Positions 35,272 to 44,965 are shown, counted from the first letter of the stretch. The stretch is 64,000 bases of DNA from JAICYJ01 sp963797565 (GCA_963797565.1 CAWCPM010000012.1:47185-111184), one strand, 5' to 3'. Translations and numbers: made by a program. The notes: a model not told the origin generated them from the letters alone.

Positions 35272-36375
35272 CTACACGCCGGCGGGCAGCGGCCGTTGCT
35301 CGGGGCCGACGTAGCGCGAGTCGGGGCGGATCAGCCGCCCGTGGTCGGCCTGCTCCAGCGCGTGCGCCGTCCAGCCCGCGGTGCGGGCGACCGCGAATGC
35401 GGGCGTGTAGAGGTCGGTCAGCAGGCCCACTCCGTCCAGCACGATCGAGGCGTAGTATTCGACGTTGGTCTTCAGCGGGCGGTCGGGCTTGTGCTCGGCC
35501 AGCAGCCGCAGCGCCACGTCCTCGACGTCGATCGCCAGCTGCAGCCAGTCGGCGTCGGCGGCCAGCCGCTCCGCCACCTGCCGCAGCGCCGCGGCGCGCG
35601 GATCCATCGTCTTGTAGACCCGGTGGCCGAACCCCATCAGCCGCTCGCCACGGGCCAGCGCCTCACGGATCCAGACCTCCGCGTGCTCGACGTCGCCGAT
35701 CTGTGTCAGCTGGTCGCGCACCTCGGAGGGCGCACCGCCGTGCAGTCGCCCCTTGAGCGCGCCCACCGCACCGCAGACGGCGCTGGCCAGGTCACTCTGC
35801 GTGCTGGTGATGACGCGAGCGGTGAAGGTGGATGCGTTCAGGCCGTGCTCGGCACAGACGGTGAAGTACGCATCCAGCGCCCGCGCCTTGGCGGGGTCGG
35901 GCTCCTCTCCCGTGATCGCGTGCAGCAGCCGCGCGGCCGCACCCAGGTGCGCCGACTCCGCCGAGTTCACCGGCTGCTTGTTATCGCGCAGCCGTGCAAA
36001 CGCCCCGACCGCGGCGGGACCCAGCGCGATCAGCTCGCGCGCCTGATCGGCGGTGGGAGGCCAGTCCATGCGCCGCTCCGCCCCGAATGCGGAGACCGCG
36101 GTGCGAAGAGCATCCAGCGGGGCACAGGACGTCGGCAGCCCGCGCAGCGCGGCCAGCACCGTCGGCGACAGCTCCGCCGGCGGCAGCACCTCGTCGCGCA
36201 GCGGCCACTCACCGTCAAGCAGCAACCCGACCACGCGGTCGTAGCTGCCGTGAGCGGCCAGGTCGCCGATCTCGTAGCCGCGGTAGAGCAGCCGTCCCGC
36301 CTGGCCGTCGACCAGGCTGATCGTGGTCTCGGCCGCGACCACGCCCTCGAGCCCGCTGTTGACATCCGGTGGCAT
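35272..36375 (-). CDS. Citrate synthase (or 2-methylcitrate synthase)
   Basis: The enzyme condenses acetyl-CoA (or propionyl-CoA) with oxaloacetate. The 367-residue protein has the catalytic His of AEHGLNASTFTARV, GALKGRLHGGAPSEV and MGFGHRVYKTMDPRA, and an Asp region near NVEYYASIVLDGVGL. The short form without the N-terminal extension of the hexameric type is common in actinobacteria. Citrate and methylcitrate activities cannot be told apart by eye, hence no symbol. TAGAAT (36390-36385, minus strand) sits 9 bases before ATG 36375. Confidence 0.9.
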   Translation of the reverse strand: MPPDVNSGLEGVVAAETTISLVDGQAGRLLYRGYEIGDLAAHGSYDRVVGLLLDGEWPLRDEVLPPAELSPTVLAALRGLPTSCAPLDALRTAVSAFGAERRMDWPPTADQARELIALGPAAVGAFARLRDNKQPVNSAESAHLGAAARLLHAITGEEPDPAKARALDAYFTVCAEHGLNASTFTARVITSTQSDLASAVCGAVGALKGRLHGGAPSEVRDQLTQIGDVEHAEVWIREALARGERLMGFGHRVYKTMDPRAAALRQVAERLAADADWLQLAIDVEDVALRLLAEHKPDRPLKTNVEYYASIVLDGVGLLTDLYTPAFAVARTAGWTAHALEQADHGRLIRPDSRYVGPEQRPLPAGV

Positions 36376-36443
36376 CGGGGCGCGATTCTAGCCAGCGCGC
36401 CGATCCGGGCGTGCAGGCAGCGCGGTCGTGCGACAATGGGAGT

Positions 36444-36902
36444 ATGAAGCTCTCCGCCAAAGCTGACTACGCCGTCCGTGCGGTGCTGGTGCTGGCGTCC
36501 CACGACGATCCGCATCCGCTCAAGGGCGAGTTGATCGCGGCGTCCCAGGATCTGCCACTGAAGTTCGTCGAGAACATCCTGGGCGAGCTGAAGCACGCCG
36601 GCCTGGTGGTGTCGCAGCGCGGCCCGGAGGGCGGCTACCGGCTGGCGGTGCCGGCCGACCAGATCACGGTTGCCGAGGTGATCCGCGTCGTCGACGGACC
36701 GCTGGCCGCCGTCGCAGGCGTGCGACCCGAAGCGATCAGCTACCCGCCGGGCGCCGAGGCGCTGCCGGATGTATGGCTGCAGGCCCGGTCACAGCTGCGC
36801 TCGGTGCTCGAGAACGTGACCTTCGCCGACCTCGTCCAGCGTTCCCGCGAGCGCGCCGCCAAGGTCGAGGTCACGGCCGCAGGAGAGGGCGCTGGCGCAT
36901 AA
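36444..36902 (+). CDS. Rrf2-family regulator lacking the Fe-S cysteines
   Basis: The 152-residue protein starts MKLSAKADYAVRAVLVLASH, the Rrf2 N-terminus, with the HTH LPLKFVENILGELKHAGLVV and GPEGGYRLAVPADQITVAEV. It has no Cys at all, so the [2Fe-2S] sensing of IscR or NsrR is excluded; it more closely fits CymR-like members. It is divergent from citrate synthase (69 bases between starts), and holA overlaps its 3-prime end by 11 bases. GACAAT at 36432-36437 may be its -10. Target unknown; the citrate synthase promoter is close. Confidence 0.85.
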   Translation: MKLSAKADYAVRAVLVLASHDDPHPLKGELIAASQDLPLKFVENILGELKHAGLVVSQRGPEGGYRLAVPADQITVAEVIRVVDGPLAAVAGVRPEAISYPPGAEALPDVWLQARSQLRSVLENVTFADLVQRSRERAAKVEVTAAGEGAGA

Positions 36903-37837
36903 GCCGGCGTACCTGATCGCCGGCAGCGACTGGCCCAAGATCGACGCTGCCGCCGTTCGCCTGCGAAGCCAGTTCGACGACGACAGCGTCGAGCAGATCG
37001 CGGTCGGCGAGGAGGAGGCTGCCGACGTGGTCGCATCGTGCAACGCACTGGGCCTGTTCGGCGGTGAGCGGCTGGTGCTCGTGCGCGGCGTCGAGGGCCT
37101 GGACGAGGTTCAGGTACAGGACATCGTCGGATACCTGGCCGACCCCACGCCCGGCACCTGCCTGGCCATGTTCGGCGGCAAGGTCGCCGAGGACGGGCCG
37201 CTGGCGACCGCCGTCGGCAAGATCGGCGACGTCCGCATCTTCGATGCGCCCGACGACGACCACGCCGTCCAGTGGGTGGTCAAGCGCTTCTCCGAGCAGG
37301 GCATCTCCTGCCCCAACGGGGTCGCCAGGCGGATCGTGAAGCGGGCCGGCATCGAGATCGGCGACCTCGCGCTGGAGGTCGAGAAGCTCGCGACCTACGG
37401 CCGCGGCGAGGCCCCCACCGAGGCCGACGTCGACCTGCTCGTGGCCGAACAGCTGGACGTGAAGCCCTGGAACATGACCGATGCCTGGGGCCGGCGCGAC
37501 GCTGGCCGGCGTGATCTCGTTCGCGACCGCCGACATCGAGAAGCCGGATGACGTGCAGCGCATCTCGGCCATCTTCGCCAACCACGTGCGCCGCGTCCGC
37601 CAGGCGCTGCTGGTATTGGAGGCGGGCGGGTCGCCGAAGGAGGTGCAGAAGCAGCTGGGGCTGCGATCGCCGTACCAGGCCCAGGGGCTGTGCCGACAGG
37701 CGCGCGCGTTCAGCGAGCCGGAGCTGGCGCGGGCGGTTGTGCGGCTGGCCGAACTGGACGAGGCGATCAAGGGCGGCAGCCGGCTCGACCCGCGGCTCGA
37801 GCTGGAGCTGGCGCTGGTCGAGATCAGCTCCGAATGA
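36892..37837 (+). CDS. holA: DNA polymerase III delta subunit, CTG start and frameshift
   Basis: HolA opens the sliding clamp in the clamp-loader complex. The protein reads AHKPAYLIAGSDWPKIDAAA at the N-terminus, ALGLFGGERLVLVRGVEGL, and a C-terminal ISFATADIEKPDDVQRISAI, LRSPYQAQGLCRQARAFS. No ATG, GTG or TTG precedes GTG 37027, which would delete 45 conserved residues; CTG 36892 with AGGAGA at 36881-36886 is the natural start. One surplus base near 37490 splits the frame; repaired length is 314 residues. As an essential gene it is unlikely to be truly broken. Confidence 0.85.
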
Positions 37838-38484
37838 GCGCGCAGACGGCCGCCGCCGCGCTGGCGGCGCTGGTCTCGCTGGCGTGCACCGGGGTGATCG
37901 CGGAGCGGCTTGCGCGGCGCCCGTCGCGGCCGGCTCCGCTGATCGCGTGGCTGATCGGGTTCTCGCTGTTCACGGTTGCCACCGGCTGCCTCTGGTACGG
38001 GGCGCGCGAGGGCTGGACCGAAGGCGTGTTCCGGCTCTACTACCTGACCGGCGCGATCCTGGTGGTGCCGTACCTGGCCGTCGGAGAGCTGCTGCTGGTG
38101 GCGCCCGGGCGCCGCGCCACGCGCCTGGTGGTGGCCACGATGCTGTGGATCACGTTCGCCTCGACGGCGGCGGTGCTGGCGGCGCAGGTCGACCCGGCCG
38201 AGCTGGCACGGGCAGGAGCGACGCCGCCCAACGGCGCGATGGGCGGCCCCTGGACGACGATCCTCGCGGCCGCGCTCAACACCGCCGGCACGGTGGTGCT
38301 GCTGGTCGGCTCGATCGCATCGGCGCGGCGCCGCCGCGACCCCCGTCCGCTGCTGGTGGCGGCCGGCGTGGCCGTGATCGCGCTGGCATCGACCGCCACC
38401 CGGCTGGACGTGTACGCGCTGTTCGCGCTGGGGCAGGCGCTGGGCATCGTGCTGATCCTGGCCGGCCTGGTCTGGCGCCGGTAG
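37834..38484 (+). CDS. Multi-pass membrane protein of unknown function
   Basis: A 216-residue protein with about seven hydrophobic helices (for example LIAWLIGFSLFTVATGCLWY, LYYLTGAILVVPYLAVGELL, and LFALGQALGIVLILAGLVWR). Charged residues are few and no catalytic motif is visible. ATG 37834 overlaps the holA stop (ATGA), so it is translated after it. The stop TAG is part of the -10 TAGACT of the next gene. The family is not recognised. Confidence 0.65.
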   Translation: MSAQTAAAALAALVSLACTGVIAERLARRPSRPAPLIAWLIGFSLFTVATGCLWYGAREGWTEGVFRLYYLTGAILVVPYLAVGELLLVAPGRRATRLVVATMLWITFASTAAVLAAQVDPAELARAGATPPNGAMGGPWTTILAAALNTAGTVVLLVGSIASARRRRDPRPLLVAAGVAVIALASTATRLDVYALFALGQALGIVLILAGLVWRR

Positions 38485-38497
38485 ACTGGCGAGGCCC

Positions 38498-38989
38498 ATG
38501 CGCCCCTCCCCAACAGCGGTGACTGCCGCGTTCAGCCGCGCTGCCAAGGCCAACACCACCGGGCCCCCGCGGGGCATGAGCCGACAGTGGGTGGATGCGC
38601 TGGCCGCGGTGCCGCTGTTTGCCAACGTGCCGAAGAGGCACCTGCGTCAGATCGCGAGGCTGGCCGAGCAGGTCAAGGTGCGGGCGGGCGCGCCGGTGGT
38701 ATATCGAACGCACAGCGGCCGCGAGTTCTTCGTCGTGCTGGAGGGAACGGCCGTGGTGCGGCCGCCCAGCGGCCTCGGGCACGCGATCGGGCCGGGCGAC
38801 TTCTTCGGCGAGATGTCGGTGATCGATGGCAAGCCGCGATCGGCGGCGGTGCGGGCCGAGACCGACATGGTGCTGATGATGCTGGGCCGCCGCCAGTTCA
38901 TGCAGGTCGTGCACGAGCAGCCGTCGGTGGCGATCGCGATCATGGACGAGCTGGCCGCACGGGTGCGGCGGCTCGAGGGGTCGGCCTAG
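38498..38989 (+). CDS. Cyclic-nucleotide-binding-domain protein
   Basis: The 163-residue protein is a single CNB domain: PLFANVPKRHLRQIARLAEQ, FFVVLEGTAVVRPP, GPGDFFGEMSVIDGKPRSAA (phosphate-binding cassette with GE and R) and a C-terminal helix. No DNA-binding domain follows, so it is not a Crp-type regulator by itself. TAGACT at 38482-38487 lies 10 bases before ATG 38498; ATG 38576, 26 codons downstream, is an alternative start. The stop codon lies in a CCTAGG palindrome that also supplies the stop of the opposing rpsT. Confidence 0.85.
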   Translation: MRPSPTAVTAAFSRAAKANTTGPPRGMSRQWVDALAAVPLFANVPKRHLRQIARLAEQVKVRAGAPVVYRTHSGREFFVVLEGTAVVRPPSGLGHAIGPGDFFGEMSVIDGKPRSAAVRAETDMVLMMLGRRQFMQVVHEQPSVAIAIMDELAARVRRLEGSA

Positions 38990-39258
38990 GCCTCTGCGGG
39001 GACGCCGGCGGCCGTGCGGGCTGCCTGCGACTTCTTGCGCGCGGCGGTGTTGCGGTGGATCGCGCCCCGCGCGGAGGCGCGGTCGAGCAGCACCGTCAGC
39101 TTGCGGTGGGCGTCGGTCACCTGCTCTGCCTCGCCCGCCTCGGCGGCGTCGCTGAGGCGCCGCGAGAGCGTCTTGATCTGGGTGCGGTAGCGCAGGTTCT
39201 CGAGACGCTGCCGCGCCGCTGTCCTGACTCGCTTTTCCTGTTGCTTTGAATTCGCCAT
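38986..39258 (-). CDS. rpsT: 30S ribosomal protein S20
   Basis: S20 binds 16S rRNA early in 30S assembly. The 90-residue protein starts MANSKQQEKRVRTAARQRLE and is a basic helical bundle with LDRASARGAIHRNTAARKKS near the end, the S20 signature. ATG 39258 has a strong GGAGGGG ribosome binding site and a TATCAT -10 (39290-39285 on the minus strand), giving a short leader, unlike the leaderless genes around it. It is transcribed away from murJ. Confidence 0.95.
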   Translation of the reverse strand: MANSKQQEKRVRTAARQRLENLRYRTQIKTLSRRLSDAAEAGEAEQVTDAHRKLTVLLDRASARGAIHRNTAARKKSQAARTAAGVPAEA

Positions 39259-39353
39259 AGAAAAGCCCCTCCCGGGGCCGACAGATGATAGCACCGAGAT
39301 GGCGGACGGGGCCGCCGATCGACCACCGATCGACCATCTAGACTCTCGCGTTT

Positions 39354-40922
39354 ATGGCAGATACTCGCCGCCTGGCGACCTCAACGGCCGTCTTCGGGGT
39401 GGCCACCGCCGTCTCCCGGGTGGCGGGTCTTGTCCGCGAGATCGCCGCGGCCGCGGTGCTCGGCTCAGGCCCCGTCTACTCGGCCTTCACGGTCGCCTTC
39501 AACCTGCCGAACCTGATCCGCGCGATCGTGGCCGACAACGCCATCAGCGCGGCCTTCGTGCCGGTGTTCCTGGAGCTGCGCGAGAAGGGCGAGGAGAAGG
39601 AGGCGTGGCGGGTCGCAAGCATGGTGCTGTGGACGACCGCGGTGGTGCTTGGTGCGATCTCGGCCCTGTTCATCCTGCTGGCACCGCTGCTGGTGCCGAT
39701 CCTGCTGGTCGGTACCAGCAACGTCTCCTCCGACCTGGTGGTGACGCTGACCCGGATCCTGTTCCCGATCGTGGTGCTGATGGGGCTGTTCGGCGTCGTC
39801 ACCGGCATCCTCAACGCGCAGCGGATCTTCGGCGTCCCGGCCTTCGCGCCGGTGGCCTGGAACCTCGTGATCATCGCGGTGCTGCTGGTCTACGGCCGCA
39901 GCGGTTCGCTCGAGCACCGGGCGCAGGTGTACGCGTGGGGCGTGCTGGTGGCCACGATCGTGCAGTTCCTGATCCCGTTGCCGCTGCTGCGCGGCTCCGG
40001 GATCGGGCTGGCATTCCGGCTGGGCTTCGGGAATCCGCACGTACGTCACATCCTGCGCCTGATGGTGCCGGTCTCGCTGGGGCTGGGGCTGATCAACGTC
40101 AACCTGACGCTGGACACGATCATCGCGGCGCACCACAGCCCGTCGGCGCCTGGCGACCTGGGGTACGCGTTCCGCCTGTTCATGTTGCCGCAGGGGTTGT
40201 TCTCGGTGGCGGTATCGACCGTGCTGTTCCCCGAGCTTTCGCGCGCCGCCGCCGTGCGCAACATGATCGAGCTGGCGCGGATCGTGGCCCGCGGCATACG
40301 CGCGATCGTGTTCCTGCTGCTGCCGGCCGCCGCCATCTCGATCGTGCTGGCCGAGCCGGTGGTGCGGCTGCTGTACCAGCACGGGCAGTTCAACGAGTCG
40401 GACACCGTGCGCGTGTCGGCCACGCTGGTGATGTTCTCGCTGGGCCTGCTCGGGAACGGCCTGTCGCTGCTCCTGACGCGCGCCTTCTTCGGGCTCCAGG
40501 AGCCGCGCATCCCGACCCTGGTGGCGCTCGTGAACCTGGTGCTGAACCTGTTCCTCGACCTGGCGCTGCTGCGCTACGGCGCCGCCGGGATCGCCCTCGC
40601 CACCGCGGTCGTGACGTCGTTCAACGCGGGCGTGCTGATGGTGCTGCTGCGTCGCCGGGTGGGCTCGCTGCACGGGCGCGAGGTGCTGCGCTCCACAGCG
40701 TTGACCGCGGTGGCGACGATCTACTGCACGGTCGCGGCGTTCGGCGTGTGGTACCCACTGGACAAGCTCCTGGGACGCTCGATCGCCGCTCAGATCGTGT
40801 CCCTCGGCCTGGGGCTGGCCGCCGGCGGCTTCGCCTACCTGGTCGCGGCCCGTTCGCTGCATCTGGCCGAGGTGGACATCCTCGCCGGCCTCCTGCACCG
40901 CCGCCGCGATCCCGCGACGTGA
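39354..40922 (+). CDS. murJ: Lipid II flippase MurJ
   Basis: MurJ moves lipid-linked peptidoglycan precursors across the membrane. The 522-residue MOP-superfamily protein has 13-14 helices and family motifs TAVSRVAGLVREIAAAAVLG at helix 1, FNLPNLIRAIVADNAISAAF (helix 2 region with the conserved LPN and AFVP) and NAQRIFGVPAFAPVAWN. TAGACT at 39339-39344 lies 9 bases before ATG 39354. It is divergent from rpsT and 20 bases upstream of lepA. Confidence 0.94.
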   Translation: MADTRRLATSTAVFGVATAVSRVAGLVREIAAAAVLGSGPVYSAFTVAFNLPNLIRAIVADNAISAAFVPVFLELREKGEEKEAWRVASMVLWTTAVVLGAISALFILLAPLLVPILLVGTSNVSSDLVVTLTRILFPIVVLMGLFGVVTGILNAQRIFGVPAFAPVAWNLVIIAVLLVYGRSGSLEHRAQVYAWGVLVATIVQFLIPLPLLRGSGIGLAFRLGFGNPHVRHILRLMVPVSLGLGLINVNLTLDTIIAAHHSPSAPGDLGYAFRLFMLPQGLFSVAVSTVLFPELSRAAAVRNMIELARIVARGIRAIVFLLLPAAAISIVLAEPVVRLLYQHGQFNESDTVRVSATLVMFSLGLLGNGLSLLLTRAFFGLQEPRIPTLVALVNLVLNLFLDLALLRYGAAGIALATAVVTSFNAGVLMVLLRRRVGSLHGREVLRSTALTAVATIYCTVAAFGVWYPLDKLLGRSIAAQIVSLGLGLAAGGFAYLVAARSLHLAEVDILAGLLHRRRDPAT

Positions 40923-40942
40923 TGCACCGGTACGCTTAACCC

Positions 40943-42766
40943 GTGGCACTCTCGCGCATCCGCAACTTCTCGATCATCGCCCACATCGACCACGGCAAGT
41001 CGACGCTGGCCGATCGCATCCTGCAGGTCACCAAGACGGTGGCCGACCGTGACATGCGCGAGCAGCTGCTCGACTCGATGGATCTCGAGCGCGAGCGCGG
41101 CATCACGATCAAGGCCCAGGCGGTGCGGGTGCTGTTCCGTGCCGCCGACGACCGCGTCTACGAGCTGAACCTGATCGACACCCCCGGCCACGTCGACTTC
41201 ACCTACGAGGTCTCGCGCAGCCTGGCCGCCTGCGAGGGGGCGCTGCTGGTGGTGGACGCCGCCCAGGGGCTCGAGGCGCAGACGCTGGCCAACGCCTACC
41301 TGGCGATCGAGAACGACCTCGACATCGTGCCGGTGGTGAACAAGATCGACCTGCCGGCGGCCGATCCCGACGGTGTATCCGCGGAGCTGGCCGAGCTGAT
41401 CGGCGACTCGCCCGACAACGTGCTGCGGATCTCGGCGAAGACCGGCCAGGGCATCACGGAGGTGCTGCAGGCCGTGGTCGACCACATCTCGCCGCCCGAC
41501 GGCGACCCGCAGGCGCCGCCCCGCGCGCTCATCTTCGACTCCGCCTACGACCAGTACCGCGGCGTGCTGGCATTCGTGCGGATGGTGGACGGCGGCTTCC
41601 ACAAGGGCGACAAGGTCTGCGCGATGGCGCAGGGGACGCGCTTCGACGTGGAGGAGCTGGGCTTCTTCTCGCCGGTCATGCGGCCCGCAAAGCACCTGTC
41701 GGCGGGCGAGGTGGGCTACGTCGTGACCGGCCTCAAGGACGTCTCGCAGCTGCGGGTGGGGGACACGCTGACGCTCTCCAAGGACGGAGCTGCCGAGCCG
41801 CTGCCCGGCTACAAGGACGTCAAGCCGATGGTGTTCGCCGGGTTGTTCCCGACCGACTCGGACCAGTACCCGGAGCTGCGCGACGCGCTCGAGAAGCTGA
41901 AGCTGAACGATGCCGCCCTGTCGTATGAGCCGGAGACCTCGCAGGCGCTCGGCTTCGGGTTTCGCTGCGGGTTCCTGGGGCTGCTGCACATGGACATCGT
42001 GCGCGAGCGGCTGGAGCGCGAGTACGACCTCGACCTGCTGGTGACCGCGCCCAACGTGGCCTACCGGGTGCAGGACGTCAAGGAGGACTGGCACGAGGTG
42101 CACAACCCGGCCCAGATGCCGGCGTCGGGCGACGTCCTGTCCACCGAGGAGCCCTACGTGCGGGCGTCGCTGATCGCCCCCAAGGAGTTCGTGGGGCCGC
42201 TGATGGAGCTGACCCAGGACCGCCGCGGCGAGTTCGGCCACATGGAGTACCTGAGCGAGGAGCGGGTGCAGCTGGTCTACGACATACCGCTGGCCGAGGT
42301 GGTGCTCGACTACTACGACCAGCTGAAGTCGCGCAGCCGTGGCTACGCCTCCTTCGACTACGACATGATCGGCTTCCGCGAGGGCAAGCTGGTGAAGGTG
42401 GACGTGCTGCTGGCCGGGGAGCAGGTCGATTCGCTGTCGCTGATCACGCACCGCGACAACGCCTACAAGCAGGGCAAGGCGCTGGTGGAGGCGCTGCGCG
42501 AGCGGATCCCGCGCCAGATGTTCGAGGTCGCGATCCAGGCGGCGATCGGATCGCGCGTGATCGCCCGCGAGACCGTCAAGGCCAAGCGCAAGGACGTGCT
42601 GGCCAAGTGCTACGGCGGCGACATCAGCCGCAAGCGGAAGTTGCTCGAGAAGCAGAAGAAGGGCAAGAAGCGCATGAAGCAGGTGGGCAACATCGAGGTG
42701 CCGCAGGAGGCGTTCCTGGCGGTGCTCGACCTGAACCGCGACGGGGGAAACGGTGGCGGCGGCTGA
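40943..42766 (+). CDS. lepA: Elongation factor 4 (LepA)
   Basis: LepA is a ribosome-associated GTPase. The 607-residue protein starts ALSRIRNFSIIAHIDHGKST (P-loop), has DTPGHVDFTYEVSRSLAACE, NKIDLPAADP and the LepA-specific C-terminal domain with GGDISRKRKLLEKQKKGKKR. GTG 40943 has TACGCT (40931-40936) 6 bases upstream, a leaderless promoter. The C-terminus overlaps hemW by 14 bases. Confidence 0.97.
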   Translation: MALSRIRNFSIIAHIDHGKSTLADRILQVTKTVADRDMREQLLDSMDLERERGITIKAQAVRVLFRAADDRVYELNLIDTPGHVDFTYEVSRSLAACEGALLVVDAAQGLEAQTLANAYLAIENDLDIVPVVNKIDLPAADPDGVSAELAELIGDSPDNVLRISAKTGQGITEVLQAVVDHISPPDGDPQAPPRALIFDSAYDQYRGVLAFVRMVDGGFHKGDKVCAMAQGTRFDVEELGFFSPVMRPAKHLSAGEVGYVVTGLKDVSQLRVGDTLTLSKDGAAEPLPGYKDVKPMVFAGLFPTDSDQYPELRDALEKLKLNDAALSYEPETSQALGFGFRCGFLGLLHMDIVRERLEREYDLDLLVTAPNVAYRVQDVKEDWHEVHNPAQMPASGDVLSTEEPYVRASLIAPKEFVGPLMELTQDRRGEFGHMEYLSEERVQLVYDIPLAEVVLDYYDQLKSRSRGYASFDYDMIGFREGKLVKVDVLLAGEQVDSLSLITHRDNAYKQGKALVEALRERIPRQMFEVAIQAAIGSRVIARETVKAKRKDVLAKCYGGDISRKRKLLEKQKKGKKRMKQVGNIEVPQEAFLAVLDLNRDGGNGGGG

Positions 42767-43832
42767 GCATCTCTACCTGCACGTGCCGTTCTGCGGTCAC
42801 CGCTGCGGGTACTGCGACTTCGTCACGGTCACCGGCAACGGCGAGCTGCACGGCCGCTACGTCGACGCGCTGATCCGCGAGCTTCGCGGTGCGCCCGCGC
42901 GGCCGGCCACGATCTTCATCGGCGGCGGCACGCCGTCGCTGCTGGACGACGCGCTGCTCGCGCGGCTGCTGGAGGCGCTGCCCGCCTGCGACGAGCTGAC
43001 CGTCGAGTGCAACCCGGAGACGATCACGCCCGCCAAGGCTCGAGTGCTGGTCGAGGGTGGGGTGACGCGAGTGTCGCTCGGCGCCCAGAGCTTCCAGCCG
43101 CACATGCTGGCGACGCTCGAACGGCGGGCCACCCCGGACCGGGTTGTGCAGGCGGTCGCGACGCTGCGGGAGGCAGGCGTCACAAACCTCAACCTCGACT
43201 TGATGTTCGGGGTTCCGGGTCAGTCGGCCCATGACCTCGCCGCCGACCTCGACCAGGCATCCAGCCTTGAGCCGGAGCACATCAGCTACTACGAGCTCGA
43301 GGCCAAGCCCGGCACCCGCTTCACCCACCGCCACGGCGCCGAGCTGGAGCGCCAGGCGGAGGCGCTCGAGGATCACTACGAGACGGTCGTGGCCACGCTG
43401 CGCGAGCGCGGCTACCACTGGTATGAGACGGCGAACTTCTGCCGCGACGGCCACGAGGCGCGCCACAACCTGGGCTACTGGGAGGGACGTGACTACGTCG
43501 GCCTGGGCGTCGGGGCCGTCTCCACGATCGGCCTCGAGCGGCGCCGCAACCGGCCGTCCCTGCGCGCCTACCTGGCGGCGGTGGAGGCGGGCCAGGCGCC
43601 GCCTGCCGAGATCGAGCTGCTGAGCCCGGCCGAGCGCGGCAGCGAGCGGCTGATGCTGGGCCTGCGGCTCGACCGGCCGATGCCGCTGGACGGGCTGGAG
43701 TCGCTGATCGACCCGCGGCAGGTCGAGCGCCTGGCCGACGCCGGGATGCTGGCCCGCGAGCCGGGCGGCATCCGGCTCAGCGAGCGCGGCCGGTTCATGG
43801 CAAACGACGTGGTCAGCACGCTGCTGCGATGA
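42753..43832 (+). CDS. hemW: Heme chaperone HemW (radical SAM)
   Basis: HemW is a radical-SAM relative of coproporphyrinogen oxidase HemN that binds heme and delivers it. The 359-residue protein has the cluster motif CGHRCGYC in VPFCGHRCGYCDF, GGGTPSLL, QSFQPHMLATLERRATPDRV, the HemW signature HNLGYWEGRDYVGLG, and a C-terminal helical domain. The extra HemN cysteine motif is absent. GTG 42753 overlaps lepA; its stop overlaps the hrcA start (ATGA). Confidence 0.9.
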   Translation: MAAAEHLYLHVPFCGHRCGYCDFVTVTGNGELHGRYVDALIRELRGAPARPATIFIGGGTPSLLDDALLARLLEALPACDELTVECNPETITPAKARVLVEGGVTRVSLGAQSFQPHMLATLERRATPDRVVQAVATLREAGVTNLNLDLMFGVPGQSAHDLAADLDQASSLEPEHISYYELEAKPGTRFTHRHGAELERQAEALEDHYETVVATLRERGYHWYETANFCRDGHEARHNLGYWEGRDYVGLGVGAVSTIGLERRRNRPSLRAYLAAVEAGQAPPAEIELLSPAERGSERLMLGLRLDRPMPLDGLESLIDPRQVERLADAGMLAREPGGIRLSERGRFMANDVVSTLLR

Positions 43833-44863
43833 GCGAGATGGAACGACAGCTGACGCCGCGCCAGGTCCTGATCCTGCTGCGGGTGGTGCGGGAGTACATC
43901 TCCACCGGGCATCCGGTCGGCTCGAAGGCGCTGGTCGACAGCGGCGCCGTGGACGCGTCGGCCTCGACGGTGCGGTATGAGCTTGCAGAGCTGGAGGCGC
44001 TGGGCCTGCTCGGCCACCCGCACACCTCGGCCGGCCGGGTGCCGACCGACGCCGGCTACCGCCTGTACGCCCACCAGTTGCTGGAGCAGCCGCTGGGCGC
44101 CGCGCAGCTGCCGATCGACCTGTCGGAGGTGCGCAACGAGGTCGATGCGGCCCTCCGCAACACGACCGAGATGATGTCCCAGGTGACCAACCTGCTGGCG
44201 GTGGTGACGGCGCCGCCGCTGGAGACGGCCGAGATCCGCCACGTCGAGGTGCTGCGGCTGCAGCCGCGGATGGTGATGGTGGTGGTGATCACCTCCACCG
44301 GCGGTGTCACCAAGAGCATGTTCCCGTTCGAACAGGAGGTCGACGAGAAGCTGATCGAGTGGGCCACGGCCTACCTGAACGAGCAGCTGGGCAGCGTGCG
44401 GCTGGGCGCGCGAGCGCTGCGCCAGCGCCTGTTCGACCCCGGCCTGGGCGCCCGCGAGCTGGAGTTCATGGGGGCGCTGGAGCCGGCCTTCACGGAGCTG
44501 GTGGGCGGCGGCGAGCAGACCCTGTACGTGGGCGGCGCCGCACGGCTGGTGCAGGAGCTGCGCTACGACGACCTGGCCGAGATCAACGACCTGATGCTGG
44601 CGCTGGAGGAGCGGGCGGGCCTGCTCCAGCTGCTGCGCGGGGCGCTCGAGACCAACCGCCTGTACGTGCGCGTCGGCGGCGAAGAGGCGATACCGCAGCT
44701 GCGCGGGCTGTCGCTGGTGGCCGCGAACTACGGGCTGCCGGCCCGCAACCTGGGCACCGTCTCGCTGATCGGCCCCAACCGCATGGACTACGTGAAGGCG
44801 ATCCGGTCGGTGCGCGGGGCGGCGGCGCTTCTGTCCGACTTCGTCGAACAGGTCTACGAGTAG
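43829..44863 (+). CDS. hrcA: Heat-shock repressor HrcA
   Basis: HrcA binds CIRCE operators and represses groE and often dnaK operons. The 344-residue protein starts with TPRQVLILLRVVREYISTGH, the winged-helix part STVRYELAELEALGLLGHPH and TSAGRVPTDAGYR, and has the C-terminal dimer domain NLGTVSLIGPNRMDYVKAIR. It precedes dnaJ, but a regulator-peptide pair is inserted between them. I see no CIRCE inverted repeat in this window, so its targets are elsewhere. Confidence 0.95.
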   Translation: MSEMERQLTPRQVLILLRVVREYISTGHPVGSKALVDSGAVDASASTVRYELAELEALGLLGHPHTSAGRVPTDAGYRLYAHQLLEQPLGAAQLPIDLSEVRNEVDAALRNTTEMMSQVTNLLAVVTAPPLETAEIRHVEVLRLQPRMVMVVVITSTGGVTKSMFPFEQEVDEKLIEWATAYLNEQLGSVRLGARALRQRLFDPGLGARELEFMGALEPAFTELVGGGEQTLYVGGAARLVQELRYDDLAEINDLMLALEERAGLLQLLRGALETNRLYVRVGGEEAIPQLRGLSLVAANYGLPARNLGTVSLIGPNRMDYVKAIRSVRGAAALLSDFVEQVYE

Positions 44864-44897
44864 GCCCTCACTCTCCAAGTAGGTCGTTAACAGAGTC

Positions 44898-44934
44898 GCG
44901 CGTCGGAGTGGGGCTCCAGTCCACTCCGACGCGC
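44898..44934 (+). terminator. Terminator of the lepA-hemW-hrcA operon
   Basis: A perfect 14-bp stem GCGCGTCGGAGTGG/CCACTCCGACGCGC with a 9-base loop begins 35 bases after the hrcA stop and is followed by TTCTT. Confidence 0.8.
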
Positions 44935-44965
44935 TTCTTGACTCCGACCCCCCCGGCTGCGAGTT

